NCBI RefSeq assembly: GCF_030272615.1
Contig: NC_081406.1
Span: 217,008,997-217,072,996, forward strand
DNA length: 64,000 nt
Direction of reading: 5' to 3'
From: Cryptomeria japonica
Taxonomy: Eukaryota > Streptophyta > Pinopsida > Cupressales > Cupressaceae
Part shown: positions 46,038 through 56,790 of the stretch, one piece after another
Layout: the number at the start of each line of letters is the position of its first letter
Position numbering within the stretch: position 1 is the stretch's first letter
Translations under genes and position numbers: made by a program
Notes under the pieces: model-generated
Seen by the model: only the letters and a program-made list of their open reading frames with translations
Database searches by the model: none
Told to the model about the DNA's origin: nothing

Positions 46038-46712
46038 GATCTTATTGTAATATCTTTTAGGTGGTTGACCTAATTGGATTAGGAATTAGGGATTGTATAA
46101 ATTGGTGTAAGATCTCATTGTAGATCATGGGAATGAAAAGGCAATGGTCGTGGTCATGAAATGAAATATCATATGTGAAGAAGATTTGGTCGATCATAGA
46201 TGATCGAATTGGGTTTAAATAAGAGGTCAAAGGCCTCTATTATTGAGCTTAATCAGGACTATAATCAAGCATGGTAGATACTATCTCTAGCAGTTCATTC
46301 TTTTGGATTGTTGTCCAATTATATTGAGGTGGTTATAACCTCTCTGTAGTCAGTGAGACTCCTTTGTAATGAGAAATACACTCTAGGTAGTGTGCCTTCT
46401 TGCATGTGCAGGCCCCTTATTGTATCACATACTTTCTGTAGAAGTATCATCTGACTGTGGGTAGGCTTCCCACCATGGTTTTTCCCTTTACCAGGTTTTC
46501 CACGTACAAATCATAGTATTATGTGGTATAGCTGCATTTTGTTGATTCTTTGTTTCATTCTTAAGTTTTATTGCTTACCGATATCTGTTTCTACTATTCT
46601 GGTATTCAATGTTTATGTGCTCTGGTTAAAGGTTATAAAGTGATTTGATTAATATAATCTGTTGACAACTAATTCTCCCCGTCCTCTTAGTTTTCCACCG
46701 GTTATCCTAATA

Positions 46713-47327
46713 GGCATAACATACTATCACCTTCTACTCAAGGACCCTTAAAGGGTCTAAGGCTAAATATAACTTTGTGGAGAAGGAACAATTTTGAAAT
46801 GTAAAAATCCTCTAGAAATTATATGACTTAATATTAGGAAATAAGATAGTGATTTATGTAAAGCATTCAAATGTGCGGTAATATATTGTGGAATGATAAA
46901 TTATGGAGAAAAGAGAAAAATGGATCACGAAGATCCTAGAGTGTGATGTAGAGGTCCAACCTACTCAGTTAATATGTAGGTTGAGACACTATGAATACCT
47001 ATCTAATGAAAAAATGAATCTCTGATTAAGGAAGAATGCACAAAAATAATACTAATCAATCAATTTGAAGTTGTAGAGTCTTGGGTCATGGATAGAACTC
47101 ATTTCATGCAAATTTAATGGTATATGATTGGTCTCCCTTTGCATTAAAGAAAATTTTATAGATTGTAGGGTGTAGAATATGTCTTGGTTGAAGGAGTTAG
47201 TTTCAAAAGGAATTTTGATGGAGTTCTCATTACATGTGTAAATTAGGATCACATAAGAAAATTATTAGATCAATATCATAACAACGAGGAAGGTGGCCAT
47301 TTACTAGAAAAGACAACCATAATGAAG
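46713..47327 (+). pseudogene. Gypsy-L fragment 3, RNase H and integrase N-terminal region
   Basis: Directly after Copia-A the plus strand reads ITFYSRTLKGSKAKYNFVEK, then a decayed RNase H with INYGEKREKWITKILECD (about 46900-46953). From about 47175, FDGVLITCVN and HIRKLLDQYHNNEEGGHLLE match the zinc-binding N-terminus of gypsy integrase (the H-x-H..C-x-C area follows in fragment 4). It stops at AATGAAG (47321-47327), which is repeated at 56052-56058 after Copia-B. Fossil. Confidence 0.75.
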
Positions 47328-47385
47328 ATAACCAAAGATCTCCAAGTGCTGATAAGTATTAACAAGTGATGACAACTGTTGACAT
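47328..47385 (-). repeat. Inverted fragment of the Copia-B LTR
   Basis: The reverse complement reads ATGTCAACAGTTGTCATCAC..., matching the beginning of the Copia-B LTRs (about 49456-49513) along roughly 58 bp. It lies in opposite orientation to the rest of the composite and forms its left edge. Confidence 0.75.
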
Positions 47386-48079
47386 TACGTATTTTAATTT
47401 ATGGTTAATGATCTCTTTGGGAGATTGTTGGTTTTTGGTTTTTGGCATTTCTGTTTTGACACTTTGATGGTTTTTCCGTCTTGTGTTGCCATCAATGCCA
47501 AAGGGGGAGATTGTTGGTATTTTGGATATGTTGATATGGTTTTGTCATTGATGTCAACACTTGGAAATCTTTGGTTATGTTCACCGACAAGTCAGAGACT
47601 TATGCACAGTCATTGGTATTTGGTTCATCGATAGATTATATTGTTCACTGGCACTTGGAATGACTTGGAGACTACTTTATTATGTCGAAGACATTATTTG
47701 ATCACTTCGTTTTGGTGATTTGGTTATTGGTTTATTTGAGTTTGCATATTTGCTATTACCGGCAAATAGGTCCAGATATACACCGACAGACATAACTATT
47801 CCAGATTAGCATAACACGTTATGGAGATGATTTATTATTATTGTAAATGCATTGAGCCGACCTCATGCATCGGATATTGATTTATTTGTAATTGATTTTA
47901 TTGTAATATCTTTTAGTGAGCCAACCTATTCAATTGGTCTTCGGTTATGGTATAAATGTAAGATCTCATTTGTGAGATCGATATGTGATTGGGAAAAGAA
48001 TTGTAATAGGATATATGCAAAAATAAGCAGAGTTATACACACAAACATCATTTGAAGGTTGAAGGAAGGTTTTTATGGA
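47386..48079 (+). repeat. Copia-B 3' internal end and first (partial) LTR
   Basis: 47386-47511 matches the stretch before the last LTR (54880-55004), including GTTGCCATCAATGCC and AAAGGGGGAGAT (about 47500-47511). The LTR starts TGTTGGTATTTTGGATATG at 47512, and after about 570 bp the sequence passes straight into reverse transcriptase. Confidence 0.82.
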
Positions 48080-49139
48080 CTAAAACAAGCTCCAAGAGCT
48101 TGGTAGGCTTGGATACACTAAAGGTAATGCTGATAGAAATCTATACTACAAAGTGACTAATGATGACATCTTGGTTATTGAAGTTTTTGTTGATGATATA
48201 ATCTTTGGAGGAGAAGATGGATTGTGTAAAGACTTTTCTAACAAAATGCAACAAGAATTTGAAATGTCTATGATTGGAGAGATAAAATTCTTTTTAGGAT
48301 TGCAGATTTCACAGACTGATAAAGGTATATTCCTATGTCAATCTAAGTACTTTAAGGAAATACTAAAGAAATTTGGCATGGAAAACTGTAAACTGGTAAG
48401 CACACCTATGACTACAACTGATAAATTATCTTTGAAAGATGAATCAACACCTATTAATCCGACTAGATACAAGTCTATGATAGGAGGTTTATTGTATTTG
48501 ACACAAACAAGACCTGATATTATGAATGCAGTATGTATTGTTTCAAGATTTCAAAGTAATCCTAAAGAAAATCATGAATCAATAGTGAAAAGGATTTTTC
48601 GGTACCTACAAGGCACTACAAATCTTGGTTTATGGTATCCTAGAGATGAAAATTTTGACTTATGTGCATACATAGATGCTAATTGGGCAGGAGATGTAGA
48701 TGACAGAAAAAGTACCACTGATGGAGCATTTTTTCTTGGTAACAGACTAATTTCATGGTTGAGCAAGAAACAGAGTTGTACAAGTCTATCAACAGTAGAA
48801 TCAGAATATGTTGCAGCAACAACTAATTATACACAGGTATTATGGATCAAACAAATGTTGAAGGACATAAAGGTAAAATGCAAGGAACTTATAACTATTT
48901 AGTGTGATAATATGGCAGCCATTGATATATCAAAGAACATGGTATTTCACTCTAAGACTAAACATGTTTCTATCAAATTCAATTTTCTAAAAGAGAATGT
49001 TGAAGCAAAAGAAGTGAAATTGGTTTATGTGAATACTAAAGAGAAGATTGTACATATTTTTACAAAGCCTTTGGCTAAGGAGACTTTTGAATATCTCAGA
49101 GAGAATCTTGGAGTCCTACCGCCACCGGTAGAGACTTAG
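48080..49139 (+). pseudogene. Copia-B first reverse transcriptase and RNase H segment
   Basis: It starts within the RT motif LKQAPRAW and continues with VIEVFVDDIIFGGEDGLCKD (catalytic box about 48180-48215), MSMIGEIKFFLGLQISQTDK, GGLLYLTQTRPDIMNAVCIV, the RNase H core YIDANWAGDVDDRKSTTDGA and KPLAKETFEYLRENLGV at the end. Closely similar to 53660-54650 in the second unit, by eye only a few per cent different in the RT core. Fossil. Confidence 0.87.
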
Positions 49140-49413
49140 ACAATTGATGTTTGTCATCAACTGACAGAATTAATAGAGAAATCTTTTATTCCTGCTTTGA
49201 TGACGAGAGCTATTTCTCAGGGGTAGTAGTTGGTATAATAAGTTGGTATTTTATATTTGAATCTAGTTTTTTGAATGCTTTGACATTTGATGTCAAAGGG
49301 GGAAATATATTATGGAAAAACATTTTTTGGGAGAAATATCTTTGGGGAGAGATTATTGCTATGGCAGAGACATTATGCATTTTGATTTTTGGTTAGTGAT
49401 CTCTTTGGGAGAT
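49140..49413 (+). other. Copia-B first 3' untranslated segment
   Basis: Between the first RNase H segment and the middle LTR. It contains TTTGATGTCAAAGGGGGAAA (about 49288-49307), the upstream purine tract of this family. No coding sequence. Confidence 0.6.
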
Positions 49414-50460
49414 TGTTGGTATTTTGGATATGGTGATATGGTTTTGTCATTGATGTCAACACTTGTCATCACTTGTCAACACTTATCAGCACTCGAAGAT
49501 CTCTTGTTATGTTCACTAGCAAGTTAGAAACTTATGCACAGTCACTGATATTTGGTTCATTGACAGGTTATATTGTTCACCGGCACTTGAAATGACTTGG
49601 ATACTACTTGATTATGTCAAAGAAATTATTTGATCACTTGGTTTTGGTGATTTGGTTATTGGTTTATTCAGGTTTGCATATTTGTTGTTACCAGTAAATA
49701 GGTCTAGATATACACCAATAGGCATATCTATTCCAGATCAGCTCGACATGTTACGGAGATGATTTATTATTATTGTAAATGCATTGAGACAACATCATGC
49801 ATCAGATATCGATTTATTTGTAATTGATTTTATTGTAATATCTTTTAGTGAGCCACCATATTCAATTGGTCTTAGTTTATGGTATAAATGTAAGATCTCA
49901 TTTGTGAGATCGATATGCGATTGGGAAAAAAATTGTAATAGGATATATGCAAAATAAAATAGAGCTATTCACGCAAACATCATTTGAAGGTTGAAGGAAG
50001 GTTTTTGTGAAGACAATCAGAACTAAACGGTACTAAATCCAGCATATGAAGATGCTATTTTAAGTAGTACATTATCATTGGATTTAATCATCCAATTGTA
50101 GTCAGTGTGACTCTCATTTTGTGATTGAGCAGTGAGCTCTAGGTAGCTGGCCTTTCTGCATGTGCAAAATCCATATTGTACACACATACTATCTACAGTA
50201 GTATCATTTGATTGTGGGTAACGCTTCCCACCATGGTTTTTCCCCTTATAGGGTTTCCACGTACAAACATTTGTGTTATGTGTTGTGGATGTTAATATAT
50301 TTCTGTTTCATGCATTAATATTTGCTGGTACTACAATTAACTGATAAACTATCTATGGGCATAAATTTTGGTTTACCGGCATTATGCATTAAGTTTTGGG
50401 TAAGTGAATTTATTGGACAACTGATTCACCCCCCCTCTCAGTTGTCTCTAGGACCTAACA
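49414..50460 (+). repeat. Copia-B middle LTR
   Basis: 1047 bp, TGTTGG to CCTAACA, the same length as the last LTR. It carries TATAAAT (49883-49889), a perfect 7-bp inverted repeat GATCTCA/TGAGATC (49894-49911), the U5 block CCCACCATGGTTTTTCCCC (about 50228) and the 9-bp stem GACAACTGA/TCAGTTGTC (50416-50446). About one base in ten differs from the last LTR over the stretch compared. Confidence 0.88.
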
Positions 50461-50475
50461 ATTGGTATCAGAGCC
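50461..50475 (+). other. Primer binding site of Copia-B
   Basis: ATTGGTATCAGAGCC immediately after the LTR; TGGTATCAGAGC is complementary to the tRNA-Met 3' end. Confidence 0.87.
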
Positions 50476-50518
50476 TAGTCCTCTCTTTTGCAGAAGTTTA
50501 ACAACTTGAGGAGATCCA

Positions 50519-51994
50519 ATGTCTTCTAACTATTTTAGGAAGGATAGTCTGAAACTTCATGGAACCAACTATGGCATATGAAAGATCAGGATGGAGACAC
50601 ATTTGAATTGCATTGGAAAGGACATATGGGATGTTACAGAGAATGACTATACTACTCCTACTCAAGGTCAACCTAATCCACTTAACTTGGCTAAAGATGA
50701 AGAAAATGATTGCAAAGAAAGAGAAGCACTTTTGAGTGCATTATCAAATCAACAAGTCATGGGATTGTCAGATAGATCTACTACTAAAGCTATTTGGGAC
50801 AAACTAGAAACATTGAATGAAGGAGAATCCACAATCAAAATTGCAAAACTTGAATGCTTCTGGGTCAGGTATGAAAATCTGAAAATGGAAGAAGATGAAA
50901 GAATTTATGCTTTTATGGAAAGAGTAAATGAAATTGTTTTGGGTATACAATGTTGTGGAGGAACCTTAAGTGAAGATGAGATTGTTTTTAAAGTTTTAAG
51001 AGATTTTCCACCGACATATAAAATGAAAGTTACTGCTATAAATGAATTGAGAACAATACCTAATACATCAATATCTAGAGACACATTGGTTGGAAAACTT
51101 TCAGCTTTTGAACTTGAGGAATTTGGTCCTGTTACTACTATTAAGGCTGATCTAGCTTTCAAGGCATCATCATCATCTGCAACATCATCATCATCATCTG
51201 AGAAACCTGATTGGAAAGCCTTTTATACAAGAGAACTTGAAGAACTTGAACCACTATTTGCAAGGAAAATGCCTAAAGGTCCAATTGGAAGTAAGTATGA
51301 AGGTAAAACACCCTTTAAATGTTTTAACTATAATAAGATTGGTCATATGGATTCTAGATGTCTTGATAGACATGCAAGATTAAGAGAAGAAGCTAAGAGA
51401 ACATATAAGCCTAACCCTAATTATTAAAAATACAAGTTTAAGAAGAATAGAGACAAATCTTGTTATTATGTCGATGAAAGAGTTACTGATGATTCTGATG
51501 AGGATCCAATGGACAATGGATGGGATTTTGTTGCTATAACAGAAGATCAACTGGCACCTATTGTTCAACCGGTAGAGCAGGCCCTGATAGCTCAAGTTGA
51601 GGATAAAGATGAATGGATTATTGATTTAGGATGTTCACATCACATGACTGGTGATAAGAGTAAATTCTTAACCTTTCAGGAATACAATGGTGGTCTAGTA
51701 ATATTTGGAGATGATAAAGCTTGTTTGATCAAAGGAAAAGGCACTATGTCTTTTGATGGTAAGCACAATACTAATAATGTTTACTATGTTGAAGGTTTGA
51801 AGCATAATCTTTTGAGTGTTGGTCAATTAGTTCAGAAAGGATTTCAGTTACAATTCAAGAATGGTAAATGCAAAATCTTAAATAGATCTGGTTTGGAAAT
51901 TGCAACCAGTAATCAGACTAGAGGTAATATCTTTCATTTGAACAACAATGAGAAAGCATGTTTGATTGCACATATTGATGAAAGTTGGTTATGA
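50519..51994 (+). pseudogene. Copia-B gag and protease remnant
   Basis: Gag starts at 50519 (MSSNYFRKDSLKLHGTNYGI) and continues with METHLNCIGKDIWDVTENDY, a UBN2-type body and a knuckle-like FKCFNYNKIGHMDSRC (about 51315-51362). A Ser-rich repeat (51165-51200, TCATCA-type codons) precedes the knuckle. The protease shows WIIDLGCSHHMTGDKSKFLT and VYYVEGLKHNLLSVGQLVQK (51509-51994 block). Fossil. Confidence 0.86.
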
Positions 51995-52850
51995 CATAAG
52001 AGACTTTGTCATGTAAATTTTGATTGCATTGCAAAACTAAGTACAACTAAGGCAATAAGAGATTTACCTCAAATTGTTAAACCTCACAATCTAGTATGTA
52101 AGGAATGTCAATTTTGAAAGCAAGTTAGAGCAACTTTCAAGAGTATTCCAGAGAAGTCTAACAATGTTCTTGAGTTAATTCATACTAATTTATATGGTCC
52201 AGCAAGAACTAGAAGTATACAAGGAGACATGTATTTTATGCTAATTATTGATGACTATTCTAGAATGTGTTGGGTTACTTTTCTCAGGGAAAAATCTGAA
52301 GCATTTGGGAAATTAAAACTATTCCAGGTGATGGTAGAGAATGAAATCGACAAGAAAATCAAATGTTTGAGATCAAATCAAGGAGGTGAATTCACATCTA
52401 AGGAGTTTAATACATTTTGTGAAGTGAATGGGATCAAAAGATAGTTATCAGCATCCTGGACACCCCAACAGAATGGAGTTGTGGAAAGGAAGAACATAAC
52501 TATCTTGGATGCAGCCAGAAGTATGAAATCAGAAGCAAATCTACCTCATATATACTAGAGAGAAGTGGTCAATACAACAGTTTATACATTCAGTAGAGTT
52601 CACATCAGAGGTGAAACCAGTAAGACCCCTCATGAACTATGGTTTGGTAAGACTCCTACTCTTAAATATTTTAGAATATTTGGAAGTAAATGCTATATTA
52701 GAAGAGATGAGTATATTGGCAAATTTGATCCTAGAAGTGATGAAGGAATATTTCTTGGTTATTCATCTAAGAGAAAGACATATAGATGTTTTAACAAGAG
52801 ATTGCAGAAAATTGTTGAGAGTGTAAATGTGAAGATTGATGAATAGTTTA
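51995..52850 (+). pseudogene. Copia-B integrase remnant
   Basis: Zinc-finger region about 52000-52130. The core has LIIDDYSRMCWVTFLREKSE, CLRSNQGGEFTSKEF (52229-52444) and then a QQNGVVERKN-type motif (about 52468). C-terminal part HELWFGKTPTLKYFRIFGSK and GIFLGYSSKRKTYRCFNKR (to about 52810). Fossil. Confidence 0.86.
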
Positions 52851-54650
52851 GAGGAGATTTAAGGTACGCAGACTTTGAACCGGCAATAGAGATAATCACA
52901 AATGAACCTATTGTGAATACACTAGTACAGAATGGTGATCTAGTTACACCAGCATCATCTGAGGATTCAACAATCATTGAAGAACAACAGCAAGTAAAAA
53001 CACCCCAATATGTAAGATTGAATCATCTTGAAGATCAGATAATTGGAAACAAATTTCAAGGAGTTATGACTAGAAGAAGATTGGCAAATGAAGAGGTATG
53101 TCTTATTTCTCAAATTGAACCTACATCAATTAATGAGGCATGTGAAGATAAATATTGGATTAAAGCTATGGAAGATGAATTGGAACAAATTGAAAGGATT
53201 AACACTTGGTTATTAGTTCCCTGACCTAAAGATAAAAATGTAATTGGAACTAAATGGGTTTTCAGAAATAAACTTAATAAAGATGGTAAGGTAACTAAAA
53301 AAAAAAGAAAGATTGGTGTGTAAGCGATATTCACATAAATAAGGAATTGATTACAATGAAACCTTTGCATTGGTAGCAAGAATTGAGGTAGTCAAACTTT
53401 TATTGGCTTTTGCAGCACACAAGAACTATAAAGTATATCAAATGGATGTTAAATGTGCATTTCTAAATGGAGATCTTGAAGAAGTTTATATTGAACAACC
53501 TAATGGATTTTCTTTGACAGATAACAAAGACATGGTTTGCAAGTTAAGGAAAGCTTTATATGGACTAAATAAAGCTCCTAGAGCTTGGTATGCTAGATTG
53601 GACAAATATCTTTTGAAGTTTGGATACACTAAAGGTAATACTAACAATAATCTATACTACAAAGTGACTAATGATGACATCTTGGTTATTGAAGTTTTTG
53701 TTGATGATATAATCTTTGGAGGAGAAGATGGATTGTGTAAAGACTTTTCTAACAAAATGCAGCAAGAATTTGAAATGTCTATGATTGGAGAGATAAAATT
53801 ATTTTTAGGATTGCAAATTTCACAGACTGATAAAAGTATATTCTTATGTCAATCTAAGTGCTTGAAGGAATTACTAAAGAAATTTGGCATGGAAAAATGT
53901 AAACCGATAAGCACACCTACAACTACAACTGATAAATTATCTTTGAAGGATGAATCAACACTTGTTAATCTGACTAAATACAAGTCTATGATAGGAGGTT
54001 TATTGTATTTGACAAAAAAAAGATCTAATATTATGAATGCAGTATGTATTGTTTCAAGATTTTAGAGTAATCCTAAAGAAAATCATGAATCAGCAGTGAA
54101 AAGGATTTTCCGGTACCTACAAGGCACTACAAATCTTGGTTTATGGTATCCTAGAGATCAATTTTTTTACTTATGTGCATACACAGATGCTAATTAGGCA
54201 GGAGATGTAGATGACAGAAAAAGCACCATCGGCGGAGCATTTTTTCTTGGTAGCAGACTAATTTCATGGTTGAGAAAGAAACAAAGTTGTACGAGTTTAT
54301 CAACAACAGAATCATAATATGTTGCAACAACAACTAATTGTACATAGGTATTATGGATCAAACAAATGTTGAAGGACATAAAGGTAAAATGCAAGGAACC
54401 TATAACTATTTACTCTGATAATATGACAGCAATTGATATATCAAAGAACCCTGTATTTCACTCTAAGACTAAACATGTTTCTATCAAATTCAATTTTCTA
54501 AAAGAGAACGTTGAAGCAAAATAAGTGAAATTGGTTTATGTGAATACTAAAGAGCAGATTGTAGATATTTTTAAAAAGCCTTTGCCTAAGGAGACTTTTG
54601 AATATCTCAGAGAGCAACTTGGAGTCCTAGCCCAACCGATAGAGACTTAG
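52851..54650 (+). pseudogene. Copia-B second reverse transcriptase and RNase H segment
   Basis: Linker with VRLNHLEDQIIGNKFQGVMT, RT entry NVIGTKWVFRNKLNKDGKV (about 53238-53294), YQMDVKCAFLNGDLEEVYIE, LYGLNKAPRAWYARLDKYLL, FVDDIIFGGEDG (catalytic box about 53695-53730) and RNase H to about 54650. The stretch from about 53660 parallels 48130-49139. Fossil with several interruptions. Confidence 0.87.
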
Positions 54651-55004
54651 ACAGTTGATGTTTGCCATCAACCGATAGATTAATAGAGAAATATTTTATT
54701 CCGGCTTTGATGAAGTACTTCTCAGGGGGAGTAGTTGGTATAATAAGTTGGTATTTTGTATTTGAATCTGGCTTTTGTAATGCTTTGGCACTTGATGTCA
54801 AATGGCGAGACATATTATGAAATTTTTTTTTTTGGGAGAGATATCTTTGTGGAGAGATTATTCCTAGGGGAGAGACATTATGTATTTTGATTTCTGGTTA
54901 ATGATCTCTTTGGGAGATTGTTGGTTTTTGGTTTTTGGCATTTCTATTTTGACACTTTGATGGTTTTTCCATCTTGTGTTGCCATCAATGCCAAAGGGGG
55001 AGAT

Positions 55005-56051
55005 TGTTGGTATTTTGGATATGTTGATATTGTTTTTTCATTGATGTCAACACTTGTCATCACTTGTCAACACTTATCAACACTTGGAGATCTTTGGTTA
55101 TGTTCATCAGCAAGTCAGAGACTTGTGCACAATCACCAGTATTTGGTTCACCGGCATATTATATTGCTCACCGAAACTTGGAATGACTTGGAGATTACTT
55201 GATTATGTCGAAGACATTATTTAATCACTTGGTTTTGGCGATTTGGTTATTGGTTTATTTGGGTTTGCATATTTGTTGTTACTGACAAATAGGTCTAGAT
55301 ATACACTGAAAGGCATATCTATTCCAGATCAGCACGACACGTTATGGAGATGATTTATTATTATTGTAAATGCATTGAGCAGACATCGTGCATTGGATAT
55401 CGATTTATTTGTAATTGATTTTATTTTAATATCTTTTAGTGAGCTAACCTATTCAATTGGTCTTAGGTTATTGTATAAATGTAAGATCTCATTTGTGAGA
55501 TTGATATGCGATTGAGAAAAGAATTGTAATAAAATATATGCGAAAATAAGCAGAGGTATACACACAAACATCATTTGAAGGTTGAAGGAAGGTTTTTGTG
55601 AAGGCAATCAAAATTAACCAGCATTGAATCCAGCATATGAAGATGCTATTTTAAGCAGTACATTATCATTGGATTTAACCATCCAATTGTAGTCAGTGTG
55701 ACTCTCATTTTGTGATTAAGCAGTGGGCTCTAGGAAGCTGGCCTTTCTGCATGTGCAGAATCCATATTCTACACACATACTATCTGCAATAGTATCATTT
55801 GATTGTGGGTAAGGCTTCCCACCATGGTTTTTCCCCTTACAGGTTTTCCACATACAAACATTTGTGTTACGTGTTGTGGATGTTAATGTCTTTCTATTTC
55901 ATGCATTAATCTTTACTGGTACTGCAATTAACTGATAAACTGTCTACCGACATAAAGTTTGGTTTACCAGCATTATGCATTAAGTTTTGGTTAAGTTAAT
56001 TTATTGGACAACTGATTCAGCCCCCCTCTCAGTTGTCTCCGAGACCTAACA
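55005..56051 (+). repeat. Copia-B last LTR
   Basis: 1047 bp from TGTTGG after the polypurine tract AAAGGGGGAGAT (54993-55004) to GACCTAACA at 56051. The stem GACAACTGA/TCAGTTGTC is intact. AATGAAG follows. Confidence 0.88.
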
Positions 56052-56790
56052 AATGAAGATTATGTGCATTGGGTATTACTTGTCTATTACTATTGCATCT
56101 TAGTCAAGAAATTCTAACAATATCAATTTCATGCTGGTAAGCACAAGAATTCACCGACGCCTCTAAGTCCAATCATGATCAATAAGCCCTTTGATCAGTG
56201 CGATTTAGACTTTATTGGGATGATTAATATGACATCTAATGATGGACATAAGTGGATCATCCTCTATAACAGATTACTTGACTAGATGATCCAAGGTGCT
56301 ATAGAGAATAAAATCTTGAATTTCGTTGAGGAGCTGGTCATAAGGTTCGGTCCTCTAAAATCCATTATCTTCAACAATACAAGTGCATTCCTTAGTTCTA
56401 AGATGTCTAAGTTCACAATGAAGTATGGGATATTCCTCGATACTTTATCAAATTGATATCTACAAGGCAATGAACTAGCATAATCCACTAATAAAACCCT
56501 TATTACGTTGACCAAGTGAATAGGTTTAGATCATCAAAAGGAGTGGCATAACTATTTGCAAACAATGCCATGGGCTAATAAGATCACTATAAAGAAAGTT
56601 CCAAAAGTGTCCCCATATGAACTTTTTTATGGGAAAGAAGGCATGTAGCCTATCTTTGTAGATCTTCTAGAATTACAATTACTTAAGTCTCTATAAATAG
56701 AAGAGATTGAGGCTATGGAAGTGAGACTTGCAGAACTACTTAGTGTCCAAGAGTCCTAGGAGAAGGCATACAATGCCATGTAAAATCACT
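56052..56790 (+). pseudogene. Gypsy-L fragment 4, integrase core
   Basis: After Copia-B the plus strand reads MKIMCIGYYL, then a core-like stretch FDQCDLDFIGMINMTSNDGH and KWIILYNRLLD (about 56194-56283), FGPLKSIIFNNTSAFLSSKM (about 56347-56406), a QGNELA motif (about 56462), SPYELFYGKEGM (about 56613) and EAMEVRLAELLSVQES. These follow the D-x(n)-D-x35-E integrase of plant gypsy elements, with the spacing kept. It continues the direction of fragments 1-3. Fossil with interruptions. Confidence 0.8.

Larger units (their letters stand above)
38145..46712 (+). mobile_element. Copia-A, complete-length Ty1/copia fossil, 3' LTR split by a solo LTR
   Basis: A plus-strand element whose 5' LTR (38145-39231) and 3' LTR (43823-46712) enclose gag, protease, integrase, RT and RNase H in Copia order. 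The 3' LTR is longer only because an 1801-bp solo LTR sits in it; without that and its duplication it is 1084 bp against 1087 bp for the 5' LTR. Gypsy-L similarity lies outside both ends. The flanking 5-mers (GTTAT left, GGCAT right) agree at three of five positions, consistent with a decayed target duplication. About one base in ten differs between LTRs in the stretch compared. Broken at many places. Confidence 0.92.
43823..46712 (+). repeat. 3' LTR of Copia-A, interrupted by a solo LTR
   Basis: LTR sequence at 43823-44236 and again at 46043-46712, with the foreign insert and one copy of its duplication between. It ends TATCCTAATA against TATCCTAACA in the 5' LTR. Confidence 0.86.
47328..56051 (+). 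mobile_element. Copia-B, composite Ty1/copia fossil with three LTR copies
   Basis: An 8.7-kb plus-strand composite inserted in gypsy-L. From left: a 58-bp inverted piece of its own LTR (47328-47385), a 3' internal end with polypurine tract (47386-47511), a partial LTR (47512-48079), an RT/RNase H segment (48080-49139), a whole LTR (49414-50460), a gag-to-RNase H unit (50461-54650) and a final LTR (55005-56051). AATGAAG flanks the composite on both sides; at least 5 bp of it is a likely target duplication. The LTR-internal-LTR-internal-LTR order suggests unequal recombination between related copies. Same family as Copia-I. Broken at many places. Confidence 0.87.

Noticed and set aside
50461-50475. 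tRNA-Met-like sequence next to LTR ends as possible tRNA gene fragments
   Set aside because: Only 12-13 bases complementary to the tRNA 3' end and always adjacent to an LTR: these are primer binding sites. No cloverleaf sequence follows.
56282-56515. Minus-strand open frame of 77 codons
   Set aside because: Antisense shadow of the gypsy-L integrase core, which matches the family on the plus strand.
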